A stretch of DNA of 64,000 nt from Pseudomonas kribbensis. Lineage in GTDB: Bacteria; Pseudomonadota; Gammaproteobacteria; Pseudomonadales; Pseudomonadaceae. The stretch is taken from contig NZ_CP029608.1 of assembly GCF_003352185.1 (NCBI RefSeq), positions 4,030,001-4,094,000 of the forward strand, read 5' to 3'. The translations under genes were made by a program, and so were the position numbers. Shown piece by piece: positions 46,144-55,689 of this stretch; position 1 is the stretch's first letter; each line of letters begins with the position of its first letter. The notes beneath the pieces were generated by a model. The model had not been told where the DNA came from, did not search any database, and saw only the letters and a list, made by a program, of their open reading frames with translations.

Positions 46144-46326
46144 ATGGCTCAGGTTCAAATCATGTCCGTTGTCGGCAGCGCGGTTCCCGCATCCCTCAGA
46201 GAGCTTGGACTGCTCGCCTGCTGGTATCTGGTGCGCGACGGCGAACCGGTCAGCGGCCCGCTCACCTCTTTGCCAGCCGCCAAGGCACTGTCGCAACAGC
46301 TGATCAACGGCCCGTTCAAGGCTTAA
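46144..46326 (+). CDS. Small hypothetical protein, 60 residues
   Basis: GGAGG eight bases before the ATG fixes the start. The 60-residue product contains ACWYLVRDGEPVSGPLTSLPAAKAL, a GYF/DUF4339-like 'WYLVRDGxxxGPL' pattern usually seen in small peptide-binding domains. The match is short and only suggestive. The stop overlaps the stop of the convergent AI-2E transporter gene by 4 bases. Confidence 0.65.
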   Translation: MAQVQIMSVVGSAVPASLRELGLLACWYLVRDGEPVSGPLTSLPAAKALSQQLINGPFKA

Positions 46327-47384
46327 GGCAACTGCACCTTCGGTCTGGTTTCGACGAACAGCGCCCAGCTCGACATGAACAATGCAGCGATCAGCGGCCC
46401 GATCACGAAACCATTAAGACCGAATACCGCCATCCCGCCCAGCGTCGAGATCAGGATCATGTAGTCCGGCATGCGCGTGTCCTTGCCCACCAGCACCGGA
46501 CGCAGCACGTTATCCACCAGGCCGATCACGAACACCCCGAACAGCCCCAGCACCACGCCCTGCCAGATCATCCCGCTGAGCAGGAAGTAAACCGCCACCG
46601 GCGCCCAGACGATCCCGGCCCCCACCGCCGGCAGCAGCGACAGAAACGCCATCAACACCGCCCAAAGCAACGCGCTGGGTATGTCGAGAAACCAGAAAAT
46701 CGCCCCGCCCAGCGCGCCTTGCGTAATGGCCACCAGCAGGTTGCCTTTGACCGTGGCGCGCACCACCCGATTGAATTTCAGTTGCAGGCGCCGCTTGTGA
46801 TGCTCTTCCAGCGGTACCGCCGTGCGCACCTTGCGCGCCAGTTCGGCGCCGTCGCGCAGAAAGAAAAACAGCAAGTACAACATGATGAAAAAGCTCACCA
46901 CGAAATCGAACGTGCCCTGGCCGAAACTGAATGCCTGGGTCGCCAGCACCTGACTGCCCTGCATCGCCGCCTTGACGATCTTCTCGCGCAAGGCATTGAG
47001 TTCGCCCATACCGAAACGGTCGAGCAGGTGCTGAAAGTACGGCGGCAGGCTGTGCTTGAACTGCGCCAGGTACGCACCGATATCGAGCTTGCCGCTTTCG
47101 ATGTTGTCGTAGAGCGTCGCCCCTTCCTGCACCAGCAACACGCTGATGACGATCACCGGCAGAATCGCGATCACCACGCAGACACTCAAGGTGCACAGTG
47201 ACGTCAGGTTGCGTTGCCAGCCGAACCTCTGCTGCAACCGGCGTTGCATCGGCGCGAATACAATGCCTAGGATCACCGCCCAGAACACCGCGCCGTAGAA
47301 CGGCAGCAGGATCCAGATAAAGGCCACCGTCACCAGCAGCAACAGCACGGTGAGGGATTTGAATTGCAGACTCTTTTGGTTCAT
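46323..47384 (-). CDS. AI-2E family (PerM/YdiK-like) membrane transporter
   Basis: A 353-residue protein with about eight membrane spans and a long periplasmic or cytoplasmic helical segment between spans 3 and 4 (DIGAYLAQFKHSLPPYFQHLLDRF). Family features include TLYDNIESGKLD, FFFLRDGAELARKVR, and the C-terminal LVDNVLRPVLVGKDTRMPDYMILISTLGGMAVFGLNGFVIGPLIAALF, nearly diagnostic. Members are autoinducer-2 exporters, Na+/H+ antiporters or unknown. No partners; substrate undetermined. Confidence 0.9.
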   Translation of the reverse strand: MNQKSLQFKSLTVLLLLVTVAFIWILLPFYGAVFWAVILGIVFAPMQRRLQQRFGWQRNLTSLCTLSVCVVIAILPVIVISVLLVQEGATLYDNIESGKLDIGAYLAQFKHSLPPYFQHLLDRFGMGELNALREKIVKAAMQGSQVLATQAFSFGQGTFDFVVSFFIMLYLLFFFLRDGAELARKVRTAVPLEEHHKRRLQLKFNRVVRATVKGNLLVAITQGALGGAIFWFLDIPSALLWAVLMAFLSLLPAVGAGIVWAPVAVYFLLSGMIWQGVVLGLFGVFVIGLVDNVLRPVLVGKDTRMPDYMILISTLGGMAVFGLNGFVIGPLIAALFMSSWALFVETRPKVQLP

Positions 47385-47540
47385 GTCCGGTCCATGTCAG
47401 TCAGGCGCCACGCGCACCCGCCCAACTTAGTCAGCCCACGCCCGCGCGAGTGCCATCTTTGTTCATGGAGCATAGATCCAGATCAATAAACCCTCGCCGC
47501 GCCTCGTTTACCCTCCCGCGCTTTTGCGACCGACACCGCC

Positions 47541-48869
47541 ATGACGCCCTCCTTCACCCCGGAATTGCTCGCCCCCGCCGGCACCCTGAAAAACATGCGC
47601 TACGCCTTCGCCTACGGCGCCGATGCGGTCTACGCCGGCCAGCCGCGCTACAGCCTGCGGGTGCGCAACAACGAGTTCGACCACGCCAATCTGGCCCTCG
47701 GCATTCGTGAAGCCCAGGCCCAGGGCAAGCGCTTCTACGTGGTGGTCAACATCGCGCCGCACAACGCCAAGCTCAAGACCTTCCTCAAGGATCTGGCGCC
47801 GGTGATCGAGATGGCACCGGATGCACTGATCATGTCCGACCCCGGCCTGATCATGCTGGTGCGCCGGCACTTTCCGCAGATGCCGATTCACCTGTCGGTG
47901 CAGGCCAACACGGTGAATTGGGCGAGCGTCGAATTCTGGCAGCAACAAGGGCTGAGCCGGATCATCCTGTCCCGGGAGCTGTCGCTGGAAGAGATCGGCG
48001 AAATCCGCGAGCAGGTGCCGGGCATGGAACTGGAAGTGTTCGTCCACGGCGCGCTGTGCATGGCCTACTCCGGCCGCTGCCTGCTCTCCGGCTACATGAA
48101 CAAGCGCGACGCCAATCAGGGCACCTGCACCAACGCCTGCCGCTGGAAATATTCGGCGCAGGAAGCCAGCGAAAACCAGCTCGGCGAAATCGTGCAGACC
48201 TTCGAACCGCAACCGACCCTCGGCCTCGGCGCCCCCACCGATCAAGTGTTCCTGCTGCAGGAAGCCAATCGTCCCGGCGAGATGATGCCGGCCTTCGAAG
48301 ACGAGCACGGCACCTACATCATGAACGCCAAGGACCTGCGCGCGGTGCAGCATGTCGAGCGCCTGACCCGCATGGGCGTGCACTCGCTGAAGATCGAAGG
48401 CCGGACCAAATCGCACTTCTATTGCGCCCGCACCACTCAGGTTTACCGCCGGGCTATCGACGATGCGGTGGCCGGTCGCGAATTCGACCGCAGCCTGATG
48501 ACCGATCTGGAATCCCTCGCCCAGCGTGGCTACACCGAAGGTTTCCTGCGCCGGCATGTGCATGACGAATACCAGAACTACCAGAACGGCAGCTCGGTGT
48601 CGGAGCGTCAGCAATTCGTTGGCGAGCTGACCGGCGAGCGCCGGGATCGGCTGGCCGAGGTCAAAGTGAAGAACCGCTTTGCCCTGGGCGATCATCTGGA
48701 ACTGATGACGCCCAAGGGCAACTTCCATTTTGATCTGCATGAATTGCAGAGCCTCAAGGGCGAGGCCATCGATGTGGCGCCGGGGGACGGGCACACCGTG
48801 TACCTGCCGATTCCGGATGCGGTGGATCTGCGCTTCGGCCTGTTGATGCGCGACGTGAGCGGAGCCTGA
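47541..48869 (+). CDS. trhP: U32 family protein TrhP (YegQ), tRNA U34 hydroxylation
   Basis: TrhP is needed for prephenate-dependent 5-hydroxyuridine formation at tRNA position 34 in E. coli. The 442-residue protein matches the long U32 form: ELLAPAGTLKNMRYAFAYGADAVYAGQPRYSLRVRNNEF, the core EVFVHGALCMAYSGRCLLSGY, and GTCTNACRW, where Cys residues probably bind an Fe-S cluster. The C-terminal beta domain (FALGDHLELMTPKGN) is complete. The historical name 'peptidase U32' does not imply protease activity here. It is divergent from the AI-2E gene. Confidence 0.92.
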   Translation: MTPSFTPELLAPAGTLKNMRYAFAYGADAVYAGQPRYSLRVRNNEFDHANLALGIREAQAQGKRFYVVVNIAPHNAKLKTFLKDLAPVIEMAPDALIMSDPGLIMLVRRHFPQMPIHLSVQANTVNWASVEFWQQQGLSRIILSRELSLEEIGEIREQVPGMELEVFVHGALCMAYSGRCLLSGYMNKRDANQGTCTNACRWKYSAQEASENQLGEIVQTFEPQPTLGLGAPTDQVFLLQEANRPGEMMPAFEDEHGTYIMNAKDLRAVQHVERLTRMGVHSLKIEGRTKSHFYCARTTQVYRRAIDDAVAGREFDRSLMTDLESLAQRGYTEGFLRRHVHDEYQNYQNGSSVSERQQFVGELTGERRDRLAEVKVKNRFALGDHLELMTPKGNFHFDLHELQSLKGEAIDVAPGDGHTVYLPIPDAVDLRFGLLMRDVSGA

Positions 48870-48875
48870 TCCGGC

Positions 48876-49739
48876 TCAGGCAAACTCCTCGCGCAACATC
48901 GCCACAAACGCCTCACGCGCCGGGTGCACCCCGGCGTTTTCATGCCAGTAGAACAAGTTGTCGATAGCCGTCAGCTCCGGGAATTCGTAACCCGCACACC
49001 CCGCGCCTTTGGCGTATTGCTCGAACACGCCTTTGGGCACCAGCGCTACGCCAGCGCCGGCGCTCACGCAACCGACAATCGCCCCGTAACTGGCCAGGCT
49101 GACAATCGGCAACGCCAGGCCCTGACGCAACAACCAGTGCTCCAGCGCGGCGCGATACGGACAGCCCTGCGGCCACATGAACACGGTCTTGTCCTGTAAA
49201 TCGTCGAGGTTGCGTATCGGCCCGAAAGAAGTCGAAGCGATCAGCAGCAGTTCCTCGCGATACATCGGCGTACGTTTGAGCTGCGAACGCTCGACGTCCA
49301 CCGCGACGATCGCGCCGTCCAGACGATGACTGACCGTATCGTCGAGCAACTGGCCCCAGGTGCCGGTGGTCAATTCCAGCGCCACATTCGGATAGCGCTT
49401 GTGAAATTTCGCCAGCAGACGTGGCAGGCGCCCGGTAGCCGAAGATTCGATGGCACCGATGCGCAACGGCCCGGACGGCTCGGCAGCGGGATCGACTGCG
49501 CGTTTGGCCTCAGCCGTCAGCGCCAGAATCTTCTCCGCATAGGCGAGAAAGGTCTGCCCCGCCGGACTGATCCGCAACCCCCGCCCTTCGCGCAGAAACA
49601 GCGCAACCCCCAGTTCCGCTTCCAGGGACTTGATCCGCGCCGTGATGTTCGACGGCACGCAAAACAGCTTTTCAGCGGCCTTGGCGATGCTGCCGACCTC
49701 GGCCACGGTCTTGAACATGCGGATTTGCGCCAGCTCCAT
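48876..49739 (-). CDS. LysR-type transcriptional regulator
   Basis: A 287-residue LTTR: HTH SIAKAAEKLFCVPSNITARIKSLE near residues 17-40, and an effector domain with GPLRIGAIESSATGRLP and GAIVGCVSAGAGVALVPKGVFE. This pattern resembles the PtrR/YneJ-like group. Several in-frame starts cluster at the beginning; the ATG giving MELAQIRMF is the family-like start. It is divergent from an EamA exporter with about 100 bases between starts, so it probably controls that gene. Confidence 0.88.
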   Translation of the reverse strand: MELAQIRMFKTVAEVGSIAKAAEKLFCVPSNITARIKSLEAELGVALFLREGRGLRISPAGQTFLAYAEKILALTAEAKRAVDPAAEPSGPLRIGAIESSATGRLPRLLAKFHKRYPNVALELTTGTWGQLLDDTVSHRLDGAIVAVDVERSQLKRTPMYREELLLIASTSFGPIRNLDDLQDKTVFMWPQGCPYRAALEHWLLRQGLALPIVSLASYGAIVGCVSAGAGVALVPKGVFEQYAKGAGCAGYEFPELTAIDNLFYWHENAGVHPAREAFVAMLREEFA

Positions 49740-49840
49740 AATCATCACTCTGAGTGAACGGTTCGCGCAGTATAAGTCAGTTGTGGCGAATGATTGGCCG
49801 CCCGGATACTCGGTGCATCAACCCTCCTGGTGCCTCGCTC

Positions 49841-50734
49841 ATGCCCTTCACTTCGCCTTTGAAAATCCTGTTGGCCATGGCCTTTGTCGTCGGCTGCTGG
49901 GCCTATTCGCCGACCGGCATCCACATCGGCCTGCAAGCCTACGATCCAGGGCATCTGGCGTTGCTGCGGTTTCTGCTGGCGTCGCTGTTCATGGCCGTGA
50001 TTGCAGGCTTCAAGGGCATTCACCTGCCGCGCCTGCAAGACTTGCCACTGTTGTTTGCCCTGGGCTTTTTTGCCGTCAGCCTGCATCACGTGGTGCTGAA
50101 CATCGGCCAGCAAAGCGTCAGCGCCGGTGCGTCCAGTGTGCTGGCGCAATCGACACCGCTGTTCAGCACGCTGCTGGCGCGGTTTCTGTTCAAGGATCGG
50201 GTCAGCGTCTGGCGCTGGGGTTGTGTGCTGACAGGATTCGTCGGCGTGGTGATTGTGGTGAGCGGCGATCGCGGCCTCGGCAGCATCGACGCCCATGGTT
50301 TGCTGATCCTGCTGGCGGCGGTGTCGTGGAGCGTTTACTTCGCCCTGCAAAAACACCACGCCCGGCGCTATGACGGGCTGACGCTGGTTTGCTACACGGT
50401 ATGGTCCGGCACGCTGCTGTTGTTGATTTACTTGCCGGGGCTGGCCGACAGCGTGGCCAGTGCGCCGCTGCGGGTGCAATGGGCGGTGCTCGCTCTGGGC
50501 GTGTTTCCCAGCGCCCTTGCCTATCTGGCGTGGGCGTTCGTGCTCAAGCATGTGGACCTGAGCCGGGCGACGATGACGCTGTACCTGATTCCGCCGACCG
50601 CGATGGGGATTGCCTCGGTGGGTCTGGGCGAACGCCCGACACTGCTGGTGCTGGTGGGTTCGGCGGTGGTGCTGATCAGTGTGCTGGCGTTGAATCTGGA
50701 GCGGCCGGCGGTGGTCCGGGCCATTGAGACTTGA
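49841..50734 (+). CDS. EamA/DMT-family transporter
   Basis: This 297-residue protein has ten membrane spans in two EamA repeats. The first repeat contains YSPTGIHIGLQAYDPGHLALLRFLLASL and the second VSWSVYFALQKHHARRYDGLTL. Such drug/metabolite transporters export amino acids, purines or other metabolites. Start at the ATG following TGCCTCGCTC; the longer frame upstream lies in the regulator's promoter. Probably controlled by the divergent LysR protein. Confidence 0.9.
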   Translation: MPFTSPLKILLAMAFVVGCWAYSPTGIHIGLQAYDPGHLALLRFLLASLFMAVIAGFKGIHLPRLQDLPLLFALGFFAVSLHHVVLNIGQQSVSAGASSVLAQSTPLFSTLLARFLFKDRVSVWRWGCVLTGFVGVVIVVSGDRGLGSIDAHGLLILLAAVSWSVYFALQKHHARRYDGLTLVCYTVWSGTLLLLIYLPGLADSVASAPLRVQWAVLALGVFPSALAYLAWAFVLKHVDLSRATMTLYLIPPTAMGIASVGLGERPTLLVLVGSAVVLISVLALNLERPAVVRAIET

Positions 50735-50746
50735 GTCGCGGCGGCA

Positions 50747-51463
50747 TCAGGCGCCGCCCGCCGAAAACCGGTCGCGGCTGTTGCTCAGGTGCAGCCACAT
50801 CGCTGCACGCGCCGCTTCCGGATCCTGGCGTCTGATCGCGTTGAATATCGCCTCATGCTCCAGGTTCGCCAGTTGCCCGAGCTTGCTCAAATCCACCGCG
50901 CCGCGTTCGGCCGCATTGACCCGGGTACGCGGGATCATCGCGCTGCCCAGGTGCTGCATGATTTCGGTGAAGCAGACGTTGCCGGTGGCTTCGGCAATCA
51001 ACAGATGAAAGCGCCGGTCGGCCTCGACGCAACTGTCGTTGTTGGCCAACAGACGCTGGTAGTCGTCCAGCGCCTGGCGCATCTGCAGCAGTTGTTGTTC
51101 GCTGCGACGTTGCGCGGCCAGTGCCGCCGCTTGCGTCTCGAGGCCCATGCGCAATTCGAGAATGCTGCGCACCCCCAGCGCCGTATCGACATTCAGCCGC
51201 AGCCCCTGCTCCGGCGCACGCTCGATCACGAACGTGCCGATGCCGTGCCGCGTCTCCACCAGCCCCGACGCCTGCAACTTGGAAATCGCCTCGCGCACCA
51301 CGGTGCGGCTGACGCCGTGCTCCTGAACGATCGAGTTTTCCGACGGCAGCTTGTCACCGGGCAGCATCTGGCCGAGCAGGATGCTCTGGGTGAGTTTTTC
51401 CACCAGGTCATGGGCCAGGTTGTGGGCGCGTTTGCGAGCAGGTGCGTCGAGGTCTTCTTGCAT
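50747..51463 (-). CDS. GntR/FadR-family (FCD) repressor of the glucarate module
   Basis: This 238-residue regulator has an N-terminal GntR winged helix (GDKLPSENSIVQEHGVSRTVVREAISKLQASGLVETRHGIGTFV, about residues 38-80) and a C-terminal FCD effector domain with metal-binding His/Asp positions (ADRRFHLLIAEATGN, NLEHEAIFNAIRRQD). It is divergent from a sugar-acid transporter and glucarate dehydratase. Two TTGT-N3-ACAA sites between them fit the FadR-group operator. It most likely represses the module until glucarate or a downstream keto-acid binds. Confidence 0.9.
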   Translation of the reverse strand: MQEDLDAPARKRAHNLAHDLVEKLTQSILLGQMLPGDKLPSENSIVQEHGVSRTVVREAISKLQASGLVETRHGIGTFVIERAPEQGLRLNVDTALGVRSILELRMGLETQAAALAAQRRSEQQLLQMRQALDDYQRLLANNDSCVEADRRFHLLIAEATGNVCFTEIMQHLGSAMIPRTRVNAAERGAVDLSKLGQLANLEHEAIFNAIRRQDPEAARAAMWLHLSNSRDRFSAGGA

Positions 51464-51830
51464 GGTCGGTTCCGGTGATCGGGACAAGCCGATCGTAGCA
51501 CTGCGGGCGATGACTTGTATGAGCTCCTATGATTTCAGGCGCTCAACTTGTATGACAACAAGCGCTTTTCGCTAGAAAACTTTCACTAATTTCACGCCAG
51601 CACTGCACATTCGCTGGTCTTGCACTCCGCATCTCGCGCCCGGCAACAACCCTTTAAAACCCAACAAATACGGCACTTCAAATCCAGAAAAGCATAAAAA
51701 CCCTTCGCCGTAGATAAATTTGATTGAGCACTCCAACTTGTAGGACAAAAAAATGCAGTTGTATGATGTCTATCAACAACGCAGCACCCAGCCACACCCC
51801 GCATAAAAATAACGAGTGGGAGAAAACCAA
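51464..51830. promoter_or_regulatory. Regulatory region of the glucarate module with GntR operators
   Basis: A 367-base intergenic region without genes. Two dyads fit the FadR-subfamily consensus TNGTNNNACNA: TTGTATGACAA at 51548-51558 near the repressor gene and TTGTAGGACAA at 51738-51748 near the transporter gene. Two imperfect half-sites of the same word (CTTGTATGA at 51514, GTTGTATGA at 51758) flank them. Paired sites at both promoters suggest autoregulation and DNA looping or independent repression. The region is AT-rich compared with its surroundings. Confidence 0.7.
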
Positions 51831-53177
51831 GTGAAATCATCCATTGCCGGGATGAACGAGGGCGCCGATTCGGTGCTGTCCTCCGCCATTGCCAAAGTCA
51901 AACGCCACGTCCTACCGCTGTTCGTCATCATGTTCATCGTCAATTACATTGACCGGGTGAACATCGGTTTCGTCCGCACCCACATGGAACACGACCTCGG
52001 CATCTGTGCTGCGGCCTACGGTTTCGGTGCCGGGCTGTTCTTCATCGGTTACGCGCTGTTCGAAGTCCCTTCCAACATGCTGCTGCAAAAGGTCGGCGCG
52101 CGAATCTGGCTGACCCGCATCATGCTCACCTGGGGCCTGGTGGCCGCCGGCATGGCGTTCATCCAGAACGAAACCCACTTCTACATCCTGCGTTTTCTGC
52201 TCGGCGTGGCCGAGGCCGGGTTCTTTCCCGGGGTGATCTACTACTTCACCCGCTGGTTGCCGGGGGCCGAGCGCGGCAAGGCGATTGCGATTTTCCTCAG
52301 TGGCTCTGCCGTGGCCTCGCTGATTTCCGGTCCGTTGTCCGGCCTGCTGCTACAGATCGAAGGTCTCGGTCTGCACGGCTGGCAGTGGATGTATTTCATT
52401 GAAGGGATGTTCTCGGTCGGCCTCTGCGTGTTCGTGTGGTTCTGGCTCGACGCCAAACCCCACGACGCCAAATGGCTGACCCACGCCGAGCAGGATGCGC
52501 TGGTCAAAGCCATCGACGACGAACAGAAGGCCCGCGAAGCCGCAACGCCGATCCGGCCGTCGCTGGGCAAACTGCTCAAGGACCGCCAGATCATCCTGTT
52601 CTGCCTAATCTATTTCTTCATTCAATTGACCATCTACGCCGCAACGTTCTGGCTGCCGAGCATCATCAAGAAGATGGGCGAGATGAGCGACTTCCAGGTC
52701 GGGCTGTTCAACTCGATTCCATGGCTGCTGTCGATCATCGGCATGTACGCGTTCGCCTCGTTCTCGGCGAAGTGGAAACACCAGCAGGCATGGGTCGCCA
52801 CGGCATTGCTGATCGCCGCTGCGGGGATGTTCATGTCCACCACCGGCGGGCCGATTTTTGCCTTCGTCGCGATCTGCTTTGCCGCACTGGGTTTCAAATC
52901 CGCGTCGTCGCTGTTCTGGCCGATCCCGCAGGCCTATCTCGATGCGCGGATCGCCGCCGCCGTGATCGCGTTGATCAACTCGGTGGGCAACCTCGGCGGC
53001 TTCGTCGCCCCCACCACTTTCGGCCTGCTGGAACAACACACCGGTTCGATCCAGGGCGGCCTTTATGGTCTGGCCGCAACCTCGATCATCGCCGCGATCA
53101 TCGTGTTCGCCGCCCGCATGACACCCAAATCCGCACCTGACGTCGCCGTGGCCGATGCCGCGCCGAAACACGCTTGA
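51831..53177 (+). CDS. MFS sugar-acid transporter (glucarate/galactarate type)
   Basis: A 448-residue, 12-span carrier of the anion:cation symporter family: [23 protein letters not shown] at span 1, [25 protein letters not shown] and [31 protein letters not shown] are nearly diagnostic for GudP/GarP-, galactonate- and phthalate-type symporters. A GTG with GGGAG eight bases upstream is used as start; a GTG five codons earlier lies inside that ribosome binding site. gudD follows after 14 bases, so glucarate is the best-supported substrate. Confidence 0.88.
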   Translation: MKSSIAGMNEGADSVLSSAIAKVKRHVLPLFVIMFIVNYIDRVNIGFVRTHMEHDLGICAAAYGFGAGLFFIGYALFEVPSNMLLQKVGARIWLTRIMLTWGLVAAGMAFIQNETHFYILRFLLGVAEAGFFPGVIYYFTRWLPGAERGKAIAIFLSGSAVASLISGPLSGLLLQIEGLGLHGWQWMYFIEGMFSVGLCVFVWFWLDAKPHDAKWLTHAEQDALVKAIDDEQKAREAATPIRPSLGKLLKDRQIILFCLIYFFIQLTIYAATFWLPSIIKKMGEMSDFQVGLFNSIPWLLSIIGMYAFASFSAKWKHQQAWVATALLIAAAGMFMSTTGGPIFAFVAICFAALGFKSASSLFWPIPQAYLDARIAAAVIALINSVGNLGGFVAPTTFGLLEQHTGSIQGGLYGLAATSIIAAIIVFAARMTPKSAPDVAVADAAPKHA

Positions 53178-53191
53178 AAGGACAATCCCAA

Positions 53192-54535
53192 ATGACCGCA
53201 CACGACATCGCCAAAGCCCCGATCATCACCGAGATGCAAGTCATCCCGGTGGCCGGCCACGACGGCATGCTGCTCAATCTGAGCGGCGCCCACGGGCCGT
53301 TTTTCACCCGCAACATCGTCATCCTCAAGGACAACGCCGGCCACACCGGCGTCGGTGAAGTGCCCGGTGGCGAACGCATCCGCCAAACGCTGGAAGACGC
53401 CCGCAGCCTGGTGGTCGGCAGCCCGATCGGCACGTATCAGAAGATCCTCAATCAGGTGCGCCAGACTTTCGCCGACCGCGATGCCGGCGGCCGTGGCCTG
53501 CAGACGTTCGACCTGCGCATCACCATTCACGCGGTCACCGGGCTGGAAGCTGCCCTGCTCGACCTGCTCGGCCAGCACCTCGACGTGCCGGTGGCGGCAT
53601 TGCTCGGCGAAGGCCAGCAGCGTGATGAAGTGAAGATGCTCGGTTATCTGTTCTACGTGGGCGACCGCCGGGAAACCGACCTTGCCTACCGCAGCGAACC
53701 GGATGCCGACAACGACTGGTTCCGCGTGCGTCACGAGAAAGCCATGACCGCCGACGCCGTGGTGCGTCTGGCCGAGGCTGCCCACGCGCGTTATGGCTTC
53801 AAGGACTTCAAGCTCAAGGGCGGCGTGCTCAGCGGCGATGCCGAAATCGAAGCGGTGACCGCACTGGCCGAGCGCTTCCCCGACGCCCGCATCACCCTCG
53901 ATCCGAACGGCGCGTGGTCACTGAAAGAAGCGATCCGTCTGTGCCGCGATCAGCATCATGTGCTGGCCTACGCCGAAGACCCGTGCGGTGCGGAAAACGG
54001 TTATTCGGGCCGTGAAGTGATGGCCGAATTCCGCCGCGCCACCGGCCTGAAAACCGCCACCAACATGATCGCCACCGACTGGCGCGAGATGGGTCACGCG
54101 ATTCAGTTGCAGTCTGTGGACATCCCGCTGGCCGACCCGCATTTCTGGACCATGCAGGGCTCGGTGCGCGTGGCGCAGATGTGCCACGAATGGGGCCTGA
54201 CCTGGGGCTCGCACTCCAACAACCATTTCGATATTTCCCTGGCGATGTTCACCCATGTGGCGGCCGCCGCGCCGGGCGACATCACCGCCATCGACACCCA
54301 CTGGATCTGGCAGGACGGCCAGCGCCTGACCAAGGCACCGCTGCAAATCGTCGACGGCTGCGTGCAGGTGCCAAAGAAACCGGGGCTGGGCGTGGAGCTG
54401 GACATGGATCAGGTGGCCAGGGCTCACGAACTCTATAAAGGCATGGGACTCGGCGCGCGGGATGACAGCGTGGCGATGCAGTTTCTGATTCCGGGCTGGA
54501 CGTTCGATAACAAGCGGCCCTGCCTGATGCGCTGA
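53192..54535 (+). CDS. gudD: Glucarate dehydratase GudD
   Basis: GudD dehydrates D-glucarate (and L-idarate) to 5-keto-4-deoxyglucarate. The 447-residue enolase-superfamily enzyme has the KLKGG motif with the catalytic Lys (about residue 212), metal ligands in [29 protein letters not shown] and NMIATDW, and the catalytic His in [18 protein letters not shown]. Length equals the family norm. AAAGGAC precedes the ATG. No downstream aldolase or dehydratase gene is present, so the rest of the pathway must be encoded elsewhere; a REPIN closes the unit. Confidence 0.95.
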   Translation: MTAHDIAKAPIITEMQVIPVAGHDGMLLNLSGAHGPFFTRNIVILKDNAGHTGVGEVPGGERIRQTLEDARSLVVGSPIGTYQKILNQVRQTFADRDAGGRGLQTFDLRITIHAVTGLEAALLDLLGQHLDVPVAALLGEGQQRDEVKMLGYLFYVGDRRETDLAYRSEPDADNDWFRVRHEKAMTADAVVRLAEAAHARYGFKDFKLKGGVLSGDAEIEAVTALAERFPDARITLDPNGAWSLKEAIRLCRDQHHVLAYAEDPCGAENGYSGREVMAEFRRATGLKTATNMIATDWREMGHAIQLQSVDIPLADPHFWTMQGSVRVAQMCHEWGLTWGSHSNNHFDISLAMFTHVAAAAPGDITAIDTHWIWQDGQRLTKAPLQIVDGCVQVPKKPGLGVELDMDQVARAHELYKGMGLGARDDSVAMQFLIPGWTFDNKRPCLMR

Positions 54536-54556
54536 CCCGGATTCAACGCAATTTCC

Positions 54557-54646
54557 TGTGGGAGCGAGCTTGCTCGCGATGGCGAAGTGTCAGTCGATAA
54601 ATTTTTCGAATTTGAGGCCGTCTTCGCGAGCAGGCTCGCTCCCACA
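54557..54646. repeat. REPIN: two inverted REP units of the CGCGAGC type
   Basis: Two 23-base arms (54557-54579 and 54624-54646) are reverse complements except for one base, separated by 44 bases. The core GGGAGCGAGCTTGCTCGCGA is the commonest REP word of the P. fluorescens group. It lies between the convergent gudD and ampR genes. Confidence 0.85.
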
Positions 54647-54653
54647 AGGGTTC

Positions 54654-55529
54654 TCACTGGCCGGAAATTTCCAGCAACCAGTGCCTGAACGCCGCCATCG
54701 CCGAGGTCTCCGGCCTTGACTGCAACCGCGTCAGCCAATAGCTGCCGGTGGTGATTTCGATGGCAAAGGGTTGGCGGATCAGGTCCGCCGCCAGTTGCCG
54801 GGCAAACATCAACGGCGGCGCCAGTGCCACCCCGCCGCCCTGCAACGCCGCTTCCATCATCGCCAGCGACGAGTCGAACACGATGCTCTGGGGCGGCGCG
54901 GCATGGGTCGCCAGACCCGCCGCATGAAACCATTCCGGCCACTCATCAGTGCGATAGGAACGCAGCAGACGCTGCTGCAGAAGATCCCCCGGCGTGTGCA
55001 ATTGCCGGGCGATTTCCGGCACGCACAGCACTGTCAACGGCGCCTCCAGCAAACGGGTCGCCTCGATACCGTGCCACGCCCCGGCGCCAAACCGGATCGC
55101 GTAATCCAGCCCTTCGGCGGCCACGTCCACCCGGTTGTTGTTGGTCGACAGCCGCAAATCTATGAGCGGATGTTTCGCCTGAAAGTCCGCCAGCCTCGGC
55201 AACAACCAGCCCACGGCGAAAGTGCCCACCGCACCGACCGTGAGCATTTCCCGATATTGCCCGCCCGCCAGACGCTCGAGCATCTGCGCGATATGATCGA
55301 ACGACGTGGTCAGCACCGGCAGCAACGTTTCGCCCTCGCCGGTCAGCATCAGCCCACGGGGCAGGCGTTTGAACAGGATCACGCCGAGTTGCGCTTCCAG
55401 GCTTTTGACCTGATGGCTGACGGCCGCCTGGGTTACGCACAACTCCACGGCAGCGCGAGTGAAGCTCAAATGACGCGCAGAAGCTTCGAAGGCGCGTAAT
55501 GCGTTCAAAGGCAATTGAGGTCGAATCAT
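54654..55529 (-). CDS. ampR: AmpR, LysR-type activator of ampC
   Basis: AmpR senses peptidoglycan recycling products: UDP-MurNAc-pentapeptide keeps it inactive and anhydro-muropeptides activate it. The 291-residue protein has the AmpR/GcvA-type N-terminus RPQLPLNALRAFEASARHLSFTRAAVELCVTQAAVSHQVKSLE, the LTVGAVGTFAVGWLLPRL segment bearing the Gly102-type position, and the conserved C-terminal FAIEITTGSYWLTRLQSR. It is transcribed divergently from ampC with 160 bases between starts, the standard ampR-ampC arrangement. Confidence 0.93.
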   Translation of the reverse strand: MIRPQLPLNALRAFEASARHLSFTRAAVELCVTQAAVSHQVKSLEAQLGVILFKRLPRGLMLTGEGETLLPVLTTSFDHIAQMLERLAGGQYREMLTVGAVGTFAVGWLLPRLADFQAKHPLIDLRLSTNNNRVDVAAEGLDYAIRFGAGAWHGIEATRLLEAPLTVLCVPEIARQLHTPGDLLQQRLLRSYRTDEWPEWFHAAGLATHAAPPQSIVFDSSLAMMEAALQGGGVALAPPLMFARQLAADLIRQPFAIEITTGSYWLTRLQSRPETSAMAAFRHWLLEISGQ

Positions 55530-55689
55530 GCCCAGTCCCAAATTTTTCTAATGGCTCGTCCGAGTTTTCATCGTTTGTCGAAAGACACCGGACTGCCTAG
55601 ATTTGGCGGCGCCGATCAGCCGGCCCGACGGAAAACGCTCGCAGTGTAGCGGGATAACACCATCAACACTCATGGAGAGTGGCCCAAGC

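Noticed and set aside
47508..48794. A 428-codon minus-strand frame antisense to trhP
   Set aside because: Shadow of the U32 gene, which is complete and convincing on the plus strand.
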